Source of the DNA: CAYJAD01 sp964368075
GTDB lineage: Bacteria > Desulfobacterota > Desulfovibrionia > Desulfovibrionales > Desulfovibrionaceae
NCBI GenBank assembly: GCA_964368075.1
Contig: CAYJAD010000005.1
Coordinates: 1-64,000 of the forward strand
Length of the DNA stretch: 64,000 bases
Reading direction: 5' to 3'
Below, piece after piece: positions 35,542 through 44,529 of the stretch; position 1 is the first letter of the stretch; every line of letters starts with the position of its first letter. The notes beneath the pieces were generated by a model. That model was given only the letters and a program-made list of their open reading frames with translations, had not been told where the DNA came from and ran no database searches. The position numbers and the translations under genes are program-made.

Positions 35542-36426
35542 TTACATGCAAAGTAGGTAAAGAAGTTGTGTGCAAACAATAAGCATTCCAAGGAAGTCTC
35601 CATTGTAGCCACCGTACCTACGAGACAGCACACTCAAAAAAAACATGAATAATGAGCAAATAATAATGGTAATGGCGCCCTTTGTAAAGCTTAAGGGCAG
35701 ACAAAATAGCAAAGCGAGTAGTCCGTGGCAAAGCGCTTTGAGGCGACTTTTGCCAGCGCCTACTTTGCCCCCAAGGGATTGCGGGTTTTTGGCAGTATTT
35801 AAGCAGATGAAAAGTGTGCAGAGGGTGCGCGAAAAAGCTGGCGCGAGTAGCAGTGGGATTAGGGCATACAATGCGGAAAAGAGAGAGGTGTTTTGTAAAA
35901 TATGCGCATTTTTTATGTGCTCAGCCACAGCCAATGTTTCCCCGCCAAGCGCCATAATTAAAGCCATGCCGCCAAAAGCTCCCAAACGACTATCTTTTAC
36001 AATGCGCCAAAAGGTTTCTTGCTGAGCGCTGTCCAAGACAGAAAAATTTTTCCATGATAAAGAAAGGCTGGGGCTTCCGCCAAGGCCATCTATCACATCG
36101 GCAAGGCCATCGTGGTGCAAGCCTCGGGAAAGCCAAAGATGCGCCAACACGTAGAACCAAGCCCAAAGTAAGGGAGCAGTGCCATTAAAGAATAAAAAAA
36201 GAACAAGGGGGGCTGTGAGTAGGGCGCCTAAAAATAGCCCTACCAGAGAAAAATAGTTGATGGACTGGGCAAGCAAAGCATCATGCGCTAAACGCGCTTG
36301 CCCAAGTCTGGTCAAAAAGGTAATGGCAAAGCCTAAAGCTGTGCTATGTGCGGTGTGTGCAGAGGCATGACAGGTTTTGTCATGCTGCTTTGTGGTGCTT
36401 GGCTCTGTAAAAGACTCCGGATCCAT
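35542..36426 (-). CDS. cobS: Adenosylcobinamide-GDP ribazoletransferase
   Basis: This 294-residue membrane enzyme joins adenosylcobinamide-GDP to alpha-ribazole in the last steps of B12 assembly. It has the family motif LHHDGLADVIDGLGG and several hydrophobic helices. The N-terminal 30 residues are polar and not typical of the family. Its ATG overlaps the rex stop codon by one base, so the two genes are translationally coupled. No other cobalamin gene lies in the window. Confidence 0.92.
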   Translation of the reverse strand: MDPESFTEPSTTKQHDKTCHASAHTAHSTALGFAITFLTRLGQARLAHDALLAQSINYFSLVGLFLGALLTAPLVLFLFFNGTAPLLWAWFYVLAHLWLSRGLHHDGLADVIDGLGGSPSLSLSWKNFSVLDSAQQETFWRIVKDSRLGAFGGMALIMALGGETLAVAEHIKNAHILQNTSLFSALYALIPLLLAPAFSRTLCTLFICLNTAKNPQSLGGKVGAGKSRLKALCHGLLALLFCLPLSFTKGAITIIICSLFMFFLSVLSRRYGGYNGDFLGMLIVCTQLLYLLCM

Positions 36427-37064
36427 TAGCTGGAGCGGCTCAACTTAAATGTTAATGTGTACAGATGGTGGAAAAAATCCACATATTCTACAAAAACATT
36501 GTCGGGGACGCGCACTCGCGCTGGGGCAAAGTTTAAAATACTACGGATGCCAGCATCCACAAGATGATCCGCCGCGCGTTGTACTCTTTCAGGTGGGGTG
36601 GCAATAAGACCCATTTCTATGTTCAACTCGCCGGCTTTTTCTTTGAGGCGCTTAGTGCACATGACTTCAAGGTTAAAAACTTTCTCGCCTATTTTAAAAG
36701 GGTCGCAATCAAAAGCACCCACAATATGAAAGCCTTTGGCTTTAAACTCGGAGTGGTTAAGAATTGCGCGCCCCATATTCCCCACGCCCACCAAGGCTAA
36801 ACGCCATTCACGAGCAATGCCAAGGGCATCGGAAATGGAGGCAATAAGAGCTTTTACATAATACCCAACACCGCGCACGCCAAATTCACCAAAAAAAGCT
36901 AAATCTTTACGTACTTGCGAAGCATTTACGTCACAAGCTTTGGCCAGTGGGTCAGAAGAGATAACTTCTACCCCTTCTTGCTCTAAGTGTTCCAACACTT
37001 GCATATATACGGCAATGCGCTGGATGGTGGCTTTAGGAATATGCGTATTTTTTACGTAATCCAT
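36426..37064 (-). CDS. rex: Redox-sensing transcriptional repressor Rex
   Basis: This 212-residue protein has an N-terminal winged helix (RIAVYMQVLEHLEQEGVEVI, then DVNASQVRKDLAFFGEFG) and a Rossmann domain with GVGNMGRAI. Rex senses the NADH/NAD+ ratio and represses fermentation and respiration genes when NADH is low. In sulfate reducers it controls energy metabolism genes including sat. It is coupled to cobS by a one-base overlap. A TATAAT lies on the minus strand near 37100, upstream of the ATG, but no good -35 was seen. Confidence 0.95.
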   Translation of the reverse strand: MDYVKNTHIPKATIQRIAVYMQVLEHLEQEGVEVISSDPLAKACDVNASQVRKDLAFFGEFGVRGVGYYVKALIASISDALGIAREWRLALVGVGNMGRAILNHSEFKAKGFHIVGAFDCDPFKIGEKVFNLEVMCTKRLKEKAGELNIEMGLIATPPERVQRAADHLVDAGIRSILNFAPARVRVPDNVFVEYVDFFHHLYTLTFKLSRSS

Positions 37065-37340
37065 GGGAAACTCCTAACTGGCTACTTACAGAAATGATTA
37101 TAACTAGTGAGAAAAGTAACTATCTACAGGTAAATACGAAATCATTGTCTGTCAATGTGGAATCGTGAAAAAAAACATTAGAGTTTCTCCCACTGATATG
37201 GGAAAATAATGTTATTTTTCAGGATACCGTTGTTATTTTGGTGCTTATAATACGGGAGCTTGGTTTAAGGCTAAAGCGGAAATGAGGCTTCTGTATATTT
37301 GCTAAAAGCTACATATACAGAAAATGTGCGTATGGCAAGT
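37065..37340. other. Intergenic region between rex and the large secreted protein gene
   Basis: No gene was seen. The region is AT-rich and holds a minus-strand TATAAT near 37100 that could be the rex -10. I found no clear Rex operator (TTGTGA/TCACAA type) in it. Confidence 0.35.
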
Positions 37341-37376
37341 AAAAAACTCTTACACCCATAGATGCAAGAGTTTTTT
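37341..37376. terminator. Terminator after the large secreted protein gene
   Basis: Perfect 11-base arms AAAAAACTCTT and AAGAGTTTTTT, 14 bases apart, lie 28 bases past the stop codon. The stem ends supply T runs in both directions. Confidence 0.75.
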
Positions 37377-37403
37377 ATGTACTGCCAACAAAAATGTTAT
37401 GTA

Positions 37404-40283
37404 TTACTTCACTTCTTTGATGGATGTAAAGCTGCGTACATTTTGGCAAAGCTTTTCTTGTGCTTGCCATTTTTGTTCGTTTTTGTAGTTTACAAGCACT
37501 TTTTTTCCTATAAGCTCTTGTATGAGGTCAAGGCGTCCGTGAGTCATAATAAAGGGCATTTCTTTTTCATTAATTTTCACGACAAAAGAAATTTGTCCGT
37601 TTTTATCTTCACGTACAGCGGCTAAAGTTCCGCTTACTGTACCGGCGTTAAGGGTTTGCTCTGCGCATTTGGTATATTTTCCGCTCCGAATGCCTTTCAT
37701 GGTGCAAGAACTGCTAAGGCTAAGCGCTATGGAAAATCCATCATTTTCAGGCACAAGTGTTAGAAATTCTGTGCGTTCTTTATCAGTGCTTTGGCAGCTA
37801 AAGCCAAGGCCTCCGGGGCTACAAATGCCGATAAAAGAACATGTTTCTTGTGACACTATTCCCGTGTTGTGAAGCTCTAAGCTGAAATTTTTTTCTTTAT
37901 TTGCGTCGGTGGTATTTGTGTTTTGCGTACTGCTAGAAGGAAGCTGTGCCAGAATCGCAGAGCCTTGCACGCCTTTTGCGTTGTGTCGATAGTTCCCCAT
38001 CATTTCTTTTTGAATGAGCACAGCATCGTTGATGCTTATGAGTTGTTTCTCACGCACACAAGCGCGATCATGCATATTCCACGATTGTTTGTCCTCATAG
38101 CTGACAAAAATTTTCTTTCCAACAAAACCTTGGGCTGAAGAGATTTGCTCTTTGCTTAAGCTTATAAGAATTTTATTGCCATAAGAGTCAATAATCATAG
38201 TGGTTTCAGCAAAGCTGTCTTGGTCTATTTCCAGTAAGGTACCTGAAATGGAGGAAGAACCATAATCTATGCTTTTGCACTTATTATATTTTCCCGACAT
38301 AAAATTTTTATGCTGGCAGGTGTTGCTGGTATTTTTGGGCACCATAAAGCCTTGTTCTGTGGGGAGAATTTCAAAGAATTCTTTTTGGTCTTGGTCAAGA
38401 CTTTTACATATAAAACCATGGCCTTCAGGATAGCACTCACCGGCAAATTGACAATTATCTTTTAAGTCTGGGCTGTAATTGTTGAGGTGTACATTAAAAA
38501 CAGCTTGATTTTCAAAATTTGGCTCAATAAAGGCATAACCGCGCAAGTTGTCACCCGTGTGGCTGTAGCCCCCAAGCAATTGTACTTCTGCCAAAGAGGC
38601 ATCGCTAATGGCAATAATTTCTTTGGAGCGTTTGCAAAAGTTCTTTTCTTCGTCCCAAATTTGATTTTTATTATAATGTACAAGTACTTTTTTGCCAATC
38701 ATAGTTTCTAAAAATTCTGCTTGCTCTTTGCTGACAAAGTCTACGGACTCAGAACCATCATCGCTAAAACGTGCAATGTAATTTTCTTCTTCGTGAATAA
38801 TTTCCACAGGAATTACCATCATGGAAAGGGGGCCGTTGGAAGCTTCTTCGCAGCGCGAATAATCGCCATTTAAAAAGCCTCGGGCGCCGCATAAGTAGGA
38901 TGGGTTGTTGGCAATGGTAAAGCCATCTTCAGCAGGAAAAATTTCAAAAGTGTCTTGCATGCCTTCGGTGGGGGTGTTGCTCATGACACAAATATAGCTG
39001 TCTTCTTCGTAGGTGCATACGCCGTCATAATGACATAGGTGAAGGGCTTGTACATTGACAGTATTTATATTGACCTGCACGCTATCTGTCTTGCCCTCTA
39101 TGGCTTGAATGCGAGCGCTGCCTTCCATGCCTTGGGCGTTATAGCCATAATTGCCTACGATATTCGGTACCTCTTTTTTTACTTCGGGCGCTACAACTAA
39201 GGTAACCGCAGGTGTTACCGCAGGCGTGATTTTCGGCGTAACTTGAGGTTTTTCTTTTTGGGGGGCACTGTCTGTCGCTTTAGGGCTTACAGTGTCACTG
39301 GGGCTTTTCTTTTCTGAATGCTTGGCTTTGTGTTCATGGGCATGTACATACTCTATGCGTATCGCTTTAGGGGCTAGTAGATCTTTTTTCTCAAAAAAAA
39401 CCTGCGCTTTTTTATCAGCACTGGCAAAATGTATGTTGCCAAGCGCTTTGCCTTGGGGCACAAGCTGAACAGGCAAACTTTCTGAATATAAAACCACGGG
39501 GCGTGGGCCTAAAGCCGATTTGAAATATTTAAGAAAATAGCCGGAGTCGTCATTTTTTTGCGCTGAAGGAATAGCTACCATGTCCATGGTCAAAGTTGCG
39601 GTGATGCTTTTGTCTTTATCATTAAAAACAAGGTCACTCAATTTTGAAGTTAAAGAAATGGAACCTTTTCCTTGAAAAGAGGCAGGCAATGATCCCATAT
39701 GATTTTGCGTTTTTTGATATTCTTGTTGCGCGCTGAGAAGGTGCTTGTGTACGGTGTAATTAAAAATACTTCCTGCTTTTCCCTCCAATAAGAAGGGGAG
39801 GGGTTTTTTTTGTAAAATATTTTCTATATGTGTGGAAAAAGTTTCAGGGGCAAATTCTTGTGCGGAACCTTTATAAATCAAGGCGATTTTAGCTACAGTA
39901 AAATGCTCTACTTTGTCATCAATGGCGAAGGTGAGCAACATATCTAGTGCGAAATCTTGTTCTTGCAAGTCGCTTAATATAGTGTCTTGCATTTGTGGAT
40001 CTGTAATGCCTTGCTCTGTAAGAATATTTTTTACAATCAAGGGGGTGTCGTATTGGCAACGGTAAGTCACCACTTGTTTGCCGCCTTCAGGTTGGCTGCG
40101 CCAATCGCCGTTTTGGCAAAGACGATAGTTGTCAAGAGCCTTCTCAATCAAAACATTACTGTTTTTTGTGAAAGTGCTTTCCTGGACGAGGTCAATTTTT
40201 TTATCGCTAAAAAATGCCTGGCCATGCACAGGAAAAAGTGTCAGCGCTAATACAACGAGGGGAAGTAATGAAAACATTTTCAT
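37404..40283 (-). CDS. Large secreted protein with three six-cysteine repeats
   Basis: I do not recognise a named family. The 959-residue protein has a signal peptide (cleavage near residue 23), an N-terminal domain (about 25-300), a Pro/Lys/Thr/Val-rich linker (about 318-372) and three tandem repeats of about 190 residues (375-562, 568-754, 761-957). Each repeat starts (V/G/M)G(N/G)Y, and has six cysteines: 417/423/432/465/478/550, 611/617/626/656/669/742 and 815/821/830/860/873/946. Spacing is nearly constant (6, 9, 30-33, 13, 72-73). Each ends with a GKK(V/I) strand and a Q-x-W before the last Cys. That end module also forms the 222-residue protein at 8.7 kb. Disulfide-rich and extracytoplasmic; function unknown. 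Confidence 0.85.
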   Translation of the reverse strand: MKMFSLLPLVVLALTLFPVHGQAFFSDKKIDLVQESTFTKNSNVLIEKALDNYRLCQNGDWRSQPEGGKQVVTYRCQYDTPLIVKNILTEQGITDPQMQDTILSDLQEQDFALDMLLTFAIDDKVEHFTVAKIALIYKGSAQEFAPETFSTHIENILQKKPLPFLLEGKAGSIFNYTVHKHLLSAQQEYQKTQNHMGSLPASFQGKGSISLTSKLSDLVFNDKDKSITATLTMDMVAIPSAQKNDDSGYFLKYFKSALGPRPVVLYSESLPVQLVPQGKALGNIHFASADKKAQVFFEKKDLLAPKAIRIEYVHAHEHKAKHSEKKSPSDTVSPKATDSAPQKEKPQVTPKITPAVTPAVTLVVAPEVKKEVPNIVGNYGYNAQGMEGSARIQAIEGKTDSVQVNINTVNVQALHLCHYDGVCTYEEDSYICVMSNTPTEGMQDTFEIFPAEDGFTIANNPSYLCGARGFLNGDYSRCEEASNGPLSMMVIPVEIIHEEENYIARFSDDGSESVDFVSKEQAEFLETMIGKKVLVHYNKNQIWDEEKNFCKRSKEIIAISDASLAEVQLLGGYSHTGDNLRGYAFIEPNFENQAVFNVHLNNYSPDLKDNCQFAGECYPEGHGFICKSLDQDQKEFFEILPTEQGFMVPKNTSNTCQHKNFMSGKYNKCKSIDYGSSSISGTLLEIDQDSFAETTMIIDSYGNKILISLSKEQISSAQGFVGKKIFVSYEDKQSWNMHDRACVREKQLISINDAVLIQKEMMGNYRHNAKGVQGSAILAQLPSSSTQNTNTTDANKEKNFSLELHNTGIVSQETCSFIGICSPGGLGFSCQSTDKERTEFLTLVPENDGFSIALSLSSSCTMKGIRSGKYTKCAEQTLNAGTVSGTLAAVREDKNGQISFVVKINEKEMPFIMTHGRLDLIQELIGKKVLVNYKNEQKWQAQEKLCQNVRSFTSIKEVK

Positions 40284-40415
40284 GGTAAAAAGTCTCCTTG
40301 CAAAAAATATGTCCGCTCATAAAGTGTATGGCATCATAAAGAAGGATGTGCCAAGAATTGCGCAAAATCCTTTGTGATGACATGTAACCGTATACATACT
40401 CTATATATAATGGAG

Positions 40416-40447
40416 TTTGTGCTGTGTGTATCAATGCGCAGCACAAA
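40416..40447. repeat. Hairpin in the gap before guaB
   Basis: Nine-base arms TTTGTGCTG and CAGCACAAA enclose 14 bases. It lies in the 513-base gap between the divergent secreted protein gene and guaB. Apart from this and the guaB promoter I see nothing in that gap. Confidence 0.4.
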
Positions 40448-40721
40448 GGTATCCTATGCTAGACTTATAAGGAACCTTATGCATACATAAAGCATGCTTT
40501 TTTTCTGCTGTCAATATTTAGAGTTCAGGGCAAATGTTTTTTTTGCGTGATTTTGCTAAATTTACAAACTTGGCAAAGTAAAAAAACAGCGCTTTGTTAA
40601 CCTCTTCTCTAAGAGGAAAAGTGTTCGTAGGCTGAGCAGAAAATAAAAAAAATCCTTTGCCATCTTGCTTCTTAAGAAACAATGCTTATTTAATCATATG
40701 GTTAAAACCAAAGAAAACGCC

Positions 40722-40750
40722 TTGACATTTTAAGTCTTTTTGCTTATGTT
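40722..40750 (+). promoter_or_regulatory. Sigma-70 promoter of guaB-guaA
   Basis: A perfect -35 TTGACA (40722-40727) and a -10 TATGTT (40745-40750) are 17 bases apart. It lies 46 bases before the guaB ATG. Confidence 0.75.
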
Positions 40751-40796
40751 GTCGCCTTCAAGTTAAATAACAATCACAACAGTTTACGAGGATACC

Positions 40797-42248
40797 ATGC
40801 CTACGAACATTGGCAAAGCCCTGACCTTTGATGACATTTTGTTGCTTCCCGGATATTCCGAGGTGACCCCTGACCTTGTTGATATTAGCACCCAACTTAC
40901 TAATTCCATTACCTTGCGCATCCCCATGCTTTCTGCTGCCATGGATACGGTAACAGAATCTGCCATGGCCATTTCTATGGCGCGTATGGGTGGTATTGGT
41001 ATTGTCCATAAAAATATGTCCATTGAAAAACAGCGTTTACAGATTGAAAAAGTAAAAAAATCTGAAAGCGGTATGATTCTAGACCCCATTACGGTGGCTT
41101 CTAGCGACACAGTGAAAAAAGCCTTAGATCTTATGGCAGATTATCGTGTGTCCGGCTTGCCGGTGGTGGATGGTGATACCTTGGTTGGTATTTTAACGAA
41201 CCGCGATGTACGTTTTATTCAAGATGGCAGTCAAACCCTTGTGCGTGAAGTTATGACTTCTGAAAATTTGGTCACTGTACCTATAGGAACCACTTTAGAA
41301 GAAGCAAAAGAGCATTTGCATAGACATAGAATTGAAAAGCTCTTGGTGGTAGATGGGGACAAACGCTTGCGTGGCCTCATTACCATGAAAGATATTGATA
41401 AGGTACAAAAGTACCCCACCTCTTGTAAGGACGATAAAGGACGCTTGCGTGTGGGCGCCGCCATTGGCGTGGGTAATTTAGAAAGAGCCGAAGCTCTTTT
41501 AGATGCTGGTGCCGACGTTTTGGTGCTAGACTCTGCCCATGGACATTCTTCCAATGTGCTGCGTAGCATTGAAGCCATTAAAGCTGCCTTTCCGCATTGT
41601 CAACTGGTGGCAGGTAATGTGGGCACTTATGAAGGTGCCAAGGCCATATTTAAAGCCGGTGCAGATACTGTAAAAGTAGGCATTGGCCCTGGTTCTATTT
41701 GTACTACGCGCATAGTGGCCGGTGTAGGTGTACCGCAAGTGACAGCCATACAAGAAGCTGCCAGAGCCGCCAAAGAATTTGACCGTTGCTGTATTGCTGA
41801 CGGTGGTATTAAATTCTCTGGTGATATAGTCAAAGCCCTTGCTATGGGCGCGCAAACCATTATGATCGGTGGTCTTTTTGCCGGCACCGAAGAAAGCCCC
41901 GGTGAAACCATTTTATATCAAGGTCGTACCTATAAAATCTACCGTGGTATGGGCTCCATTGACGCCATGAAAGAAGGTTCATCTGACAGATATTTCCAAG
42001 AAGCTACTAAGAAACTTGTGCCTGAGGGCATTGTAGGGCGTGTGCCTTATCGTGGTGGCGTTATGGATTCTATTTATCAGCTTATGGGCGGCTTGCGTTC
42101 TGGCATGGGCTATGTGGGCGCTAAAAATTTAGAAGAATTACGCGAAAAAACACAGTATTGTGAGATTTCGGCTTCAGGCTTGCGTGAAAGCCATGTGCAT
42201 GATGTGATTATTACTAAAGAAGCCCCTAATTATCGTATTGATAATTAG
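40797..42248 (+). CDS. guaB: IMP dehydrogenase
   Basis: This 483-residue enzyme oxidises IMP to XMP, the committing step to GMP. It has the catalytic domain split by two CBS domains (about 92-205), the active-site loop GPGSICTTRIVAGVG (Cys about 302) and the flap YRGMGSIDAMKEG. GAGG precedes the ATG. guaA follows after 30 bases on the same transcript. Confidence 0.97.
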   Translation: MPTNIGKALTFDDILLLPGYSEVTPDLVDISTQLTNSITLRIPMLSAAMDTVTESAMAISMARMGGIGIVHKNMSIEKQRLQIEKVKKSESGMILDPITVASSDTVKKALDLMADYRVSGLPVVDGDTLVGILTNRDVRFIQDGSQTLVREVMTSENLVTVPIGTTLEEAKEHLHRHRIEKLLVVDGDKRLRGLITMKDIDKVQKYPTSCKDDKGRLRVGAAIGVGNLERAEALLDAGADVLVLDSAHGHSSNVLRSIEAIKAAFPHCQLVAGNVGTYEGAKAIFKAGADTVKVGIGPGSICTTRIVAGVGVPQVTAIQEAARAAKEFDRCCIADGGIKFSGDIVKALAMGAQTIMIGGLFAGTEESPGETILYQGRTYKIYRGMGSIDAMKEGSSDRYFQEATKKLVPEGIVGRVPYRGGVMDSIYQLMGGLRSGMGYVGAKNLEELREKTQYCEISASGLRESHVHDVIITKEAPNYRIDN

Positions 42249-42278
42249 TCTTCACTGAAACGAGATAAGGAATATTCT

Positions 42279-43826
42279 ATGCCAAGTAAGGTAATTATCA
42301 TTGACTATGGTTCCCAAGTCACACAGCTTATTGCACGTCGTGTACGAGAGGCCGGTGTCTACTCTGAAATACATCCCTGCAATGTAACCGCAGAGGCTGT
42401 GGCCGCCATGAAGCCAGACGCCCTTATTTTGTCGGGCGGACCGGCATCTGTGGGTGAAGCCGATGCCCCCACCTTGGATAAAGGCTTTTTAGATCTTGGT
42501 GTTCCGGTGTTGGGTATCTGTTATGGTATGCAACTTTTGGCATTGAATTTAGGCGGCGAGTTGGCGCAGTCGGTGACTCGTGAATATGGGCCGGCAGAAC
42601 TTTCGTTTACTGCGAAAGATTGTGCCCTGTGGCAAGGGCTTAATGTCGATGCTACTTCCCGTATTTGGATGAGCCATGGGGATAAAGTAAAAAGCGTACC
42701 ACAAGGTTTTTCCATTGTGGCCAGCACGCCCACCCTTGAAGTGGCAGCCATGGCGCATGCCGAGCGCAAAATATATGCAGTGCAGTTTCACCCCGAAGTG
42801 CACCATAGTGTTGACGGTGAAAAAATATTACATAACTTCCTTTTTGCCATTGCCAAAATTACCCCCGATTGGTCCATGTCTTCTTTTTGCACGCGTTGCG
42901 TAGAAGAAATGGCAGCGCAAGTGGGGCCAGATAGTCACGTTGTATGTGCTTTATCTGGCGGCATTGACTCCACAGTGGTAGCTGTGCTTTTGCACAAGGC
43001 CATTGGGCATCGTTTGCATTGTATTTTTGTAGATAATGGTGTGTTGCGCTTGGGTGAAGGCGATGAAGTTGTTTCTTACTTGCGTGAACATTTTGATTTG
43101 AACTTAAAGTTTGTTCAAGCACAAGATCGCTTTTTAGATAAATTAAAAGGCGTGGATGACCCTGAAAAGAAAAGAAAAATTATTGGCCATACCTTTATTG
43201 AAGTCTTTGATGAAGAAGCCAAGGCTTTGGGGCATGTGGATTATTTGGCACAAGGGACTTTATACCCCGATGTTATTGAATCCATATCGCATAAAGGCCC
43301 CAGCGCCGTTATTAAAAGCCATCACAATGTGGGCGGCTTGCCTGATACTATGAAGTTAAAGCTCATTGAACCTTTACGCGAACTTTTTAAAGATGAAGTG
43401 CGCAAGGTGGCTGCTGAGTTGGGCATGCCTGATTCCATTGTATGGCGTCATCCTTTCCCAGGCCCAGGTCTTGCTATTCGAATTTTGGGCGAAGTGAACG
43501 AAGGACGACTGGATATTTTGCGTAAAGCCGATAAAATTGTGCAAGAAGAGCTTAAAGAATCCGGTTGGTATCGTAAGGTATGGCAGGGTTTTGCAGTGCT
43601 CTTGCCTTTGAAAACAGTGGGCGTTATGGGCGATGGACGCACCTATGAAAACGTTATTGCCTTGCGCATTGTTGACAGCGTTGATGCCATGACCGCCGAT
43701 TGGGCGCGTTTGCCGGCAGAGTTACTTGAGCGTATGTCTAGCCGCATTATTAACGAAGTAAAAGGCGTAAATAGAGTGGTATACGATATTTCTTCTAAGC
43801 CACCTAGTACCATTGAATGGGAATAG
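42279..43826 (+). CDS. guaA: GMP synthase (glutamine-hydrolysing)
   Basis: This 515-residue enzyme turns XMP into GMP. The glutamine amidotransferase half has Cys in GICYGMQ and His-Glu in QFHPEVHHS. The ATP pyrophosphatase half has the P-loop SGGIDSTVVAV, and the C-terminal dimer domain ends in the family IEWE. AAGGA precedes the ATG. Two hairpins follow the stop codon. Confidence 0.97.
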   Translation: MPSKVIIIDYGSQVTQLIARRVREAGVYSEIHPCNVTAEAVAAMKPDALILSGGPASVGEADAPTLDKGFLDLGVPVLGICYGMQLLALNLGGELAQSVTREYGPAELSFTAKDCALWQGLNVDATSRIWMSHGDKVKSVPQGFSIVASTPTLEVAAMAHAERKIYAVQFHPEVHHSVDGEKILHNFLFAIAKITPDWSMSSFCTRCVEEMAAQVGPDSHVVCALSGGIDSTVVAVLLHKAIGHRLHCIFVDNGVLRLGEGDEVVSYLREHFDLNLKFVQAQDRFLDKLKGVDDPEKKRKIIGHTFIEVFDEEAKALGHVDYLAQGTLYPDVIESISHKGPSAVIKSHHNVGGLPDTMKLKLIEPLRELFKDEVRKVAAELGMPDSIVWRHPFPGPGLAIRILGEVNEGRLDILRKADKIVQEELKESGWYRKVWQGFAVLLPLKTVGVMGDGRTYENVIALRIVDSVDAMTADWARLPAELLERMSSRIINEVKGVNRVVYDISSKPPSTIEWE

Positions 43827-43841
43827 TGACATAAAAAAATC

Positions 43842-43917
43842 TTAGAAATGGCATACCATAGCCATTCTAAATATTTTGCGACGGACAGGGGTAGACTATC
43901 CTTGTCCGTTTATTTGA
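43842..43917 (+). terminator. Tandem terminators after guaA
   Basis: TTAGAAATGGC/GCCATTCTAA (43842-43870) and ACGGACAGGG/CCTTGTCCGT (43881-43909) form two consecutive hairpins. T-rich stretches follow each. Confidence 0.6.
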
Positions 43918-44031
43918 TTCATGATAAAAGGCTAAAATATTATAAAAGACAACAACACAAGTTATTGTGCTGATGTATCCATGGGAAATGCGTTTTTCAG
44001 CATCGACTAAGTAAAGAAATGAGGTTGCTTT

Positions 44032-44529
44032 ATGTTCGGCATTGGTAGTACGGAACTTTTAGTTATTTTAGTGGTGGCCTTAGTGGTGCTTGGGCCTAAA
44101 TCATTACCGGGAATTGCAAAAACCGTGGGTAAAGTCATGGGGGAATTTCGCCGTGTAACCACAGATTTTCAGCGTACCATGAATGCAGAAGTGGCCCAAG
44201 AAGAACATGAAAAACGAAAAAAAGAGGCCGAAAAAGAATTTTTCTCTAAGGACGATGATGACGCAAAAAGCGCATCTAAAACTCCAGATAGCGCTGCAGC
44301 CGCGCCTAAAGTAGCCGAAGCTCAAAACACTGCACAAGACGATATTTCTACGCCTCCTGTGTCTGAGCCATCTGTGCCAGCTGCTGAAGTGGAGGTCACA
44401 GTAGATGCCAGTACAGCTAAAACTGTGCAAAGCCCCATAGAAGAAGCTGTGAGCAAAGCGCAAAAAGAAGCCGCAGAAGATACTCAAAAGGTGGCTAGCG
44501 GTACTGCCCCTACTAAGGAGATGGCATGA
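44032..44529 (+). CDS. tatB: Sec-independent translocase subunit TatB
   Basis: This 165-residue protein has the TatA/B start MFGIGSTELLVILVVALVVL with Glu at position 8, a hinge GPKSLPGI, and an amphipathic helix, followed by a long Ala/Glu/Pro/Thr-rich tail (about 80-165). Glu8 and the long tail favour TatB over TatA. TatB binds twin-arginine signal peptides with TatC at the inner membrane. The gene overlaps tatC by 4 bases (ATGA). Confidence 0.9.
   Translation: MFGIGSTELLVILVVALVVLGPKSLPGIAKTVGKVMGEFRRVTTDFQRTMNAEVAQEEHEKRKKEAEKEFFSKDDDDAKSASKTPDSAAAAPKVAEAQNTAQDDISTPPVSEPSVPAAEVEVTVDASTAKTVQSPIEEAVSKAQKEAAEDTQKVASGTAPTKEMA

Noticed and set aside
37404..40283. Tandem repeats as assembly artefact
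   Set aside because: The three units differ at most residues and keep only cysteine spacing and short motifs, so they are ancient repeats.
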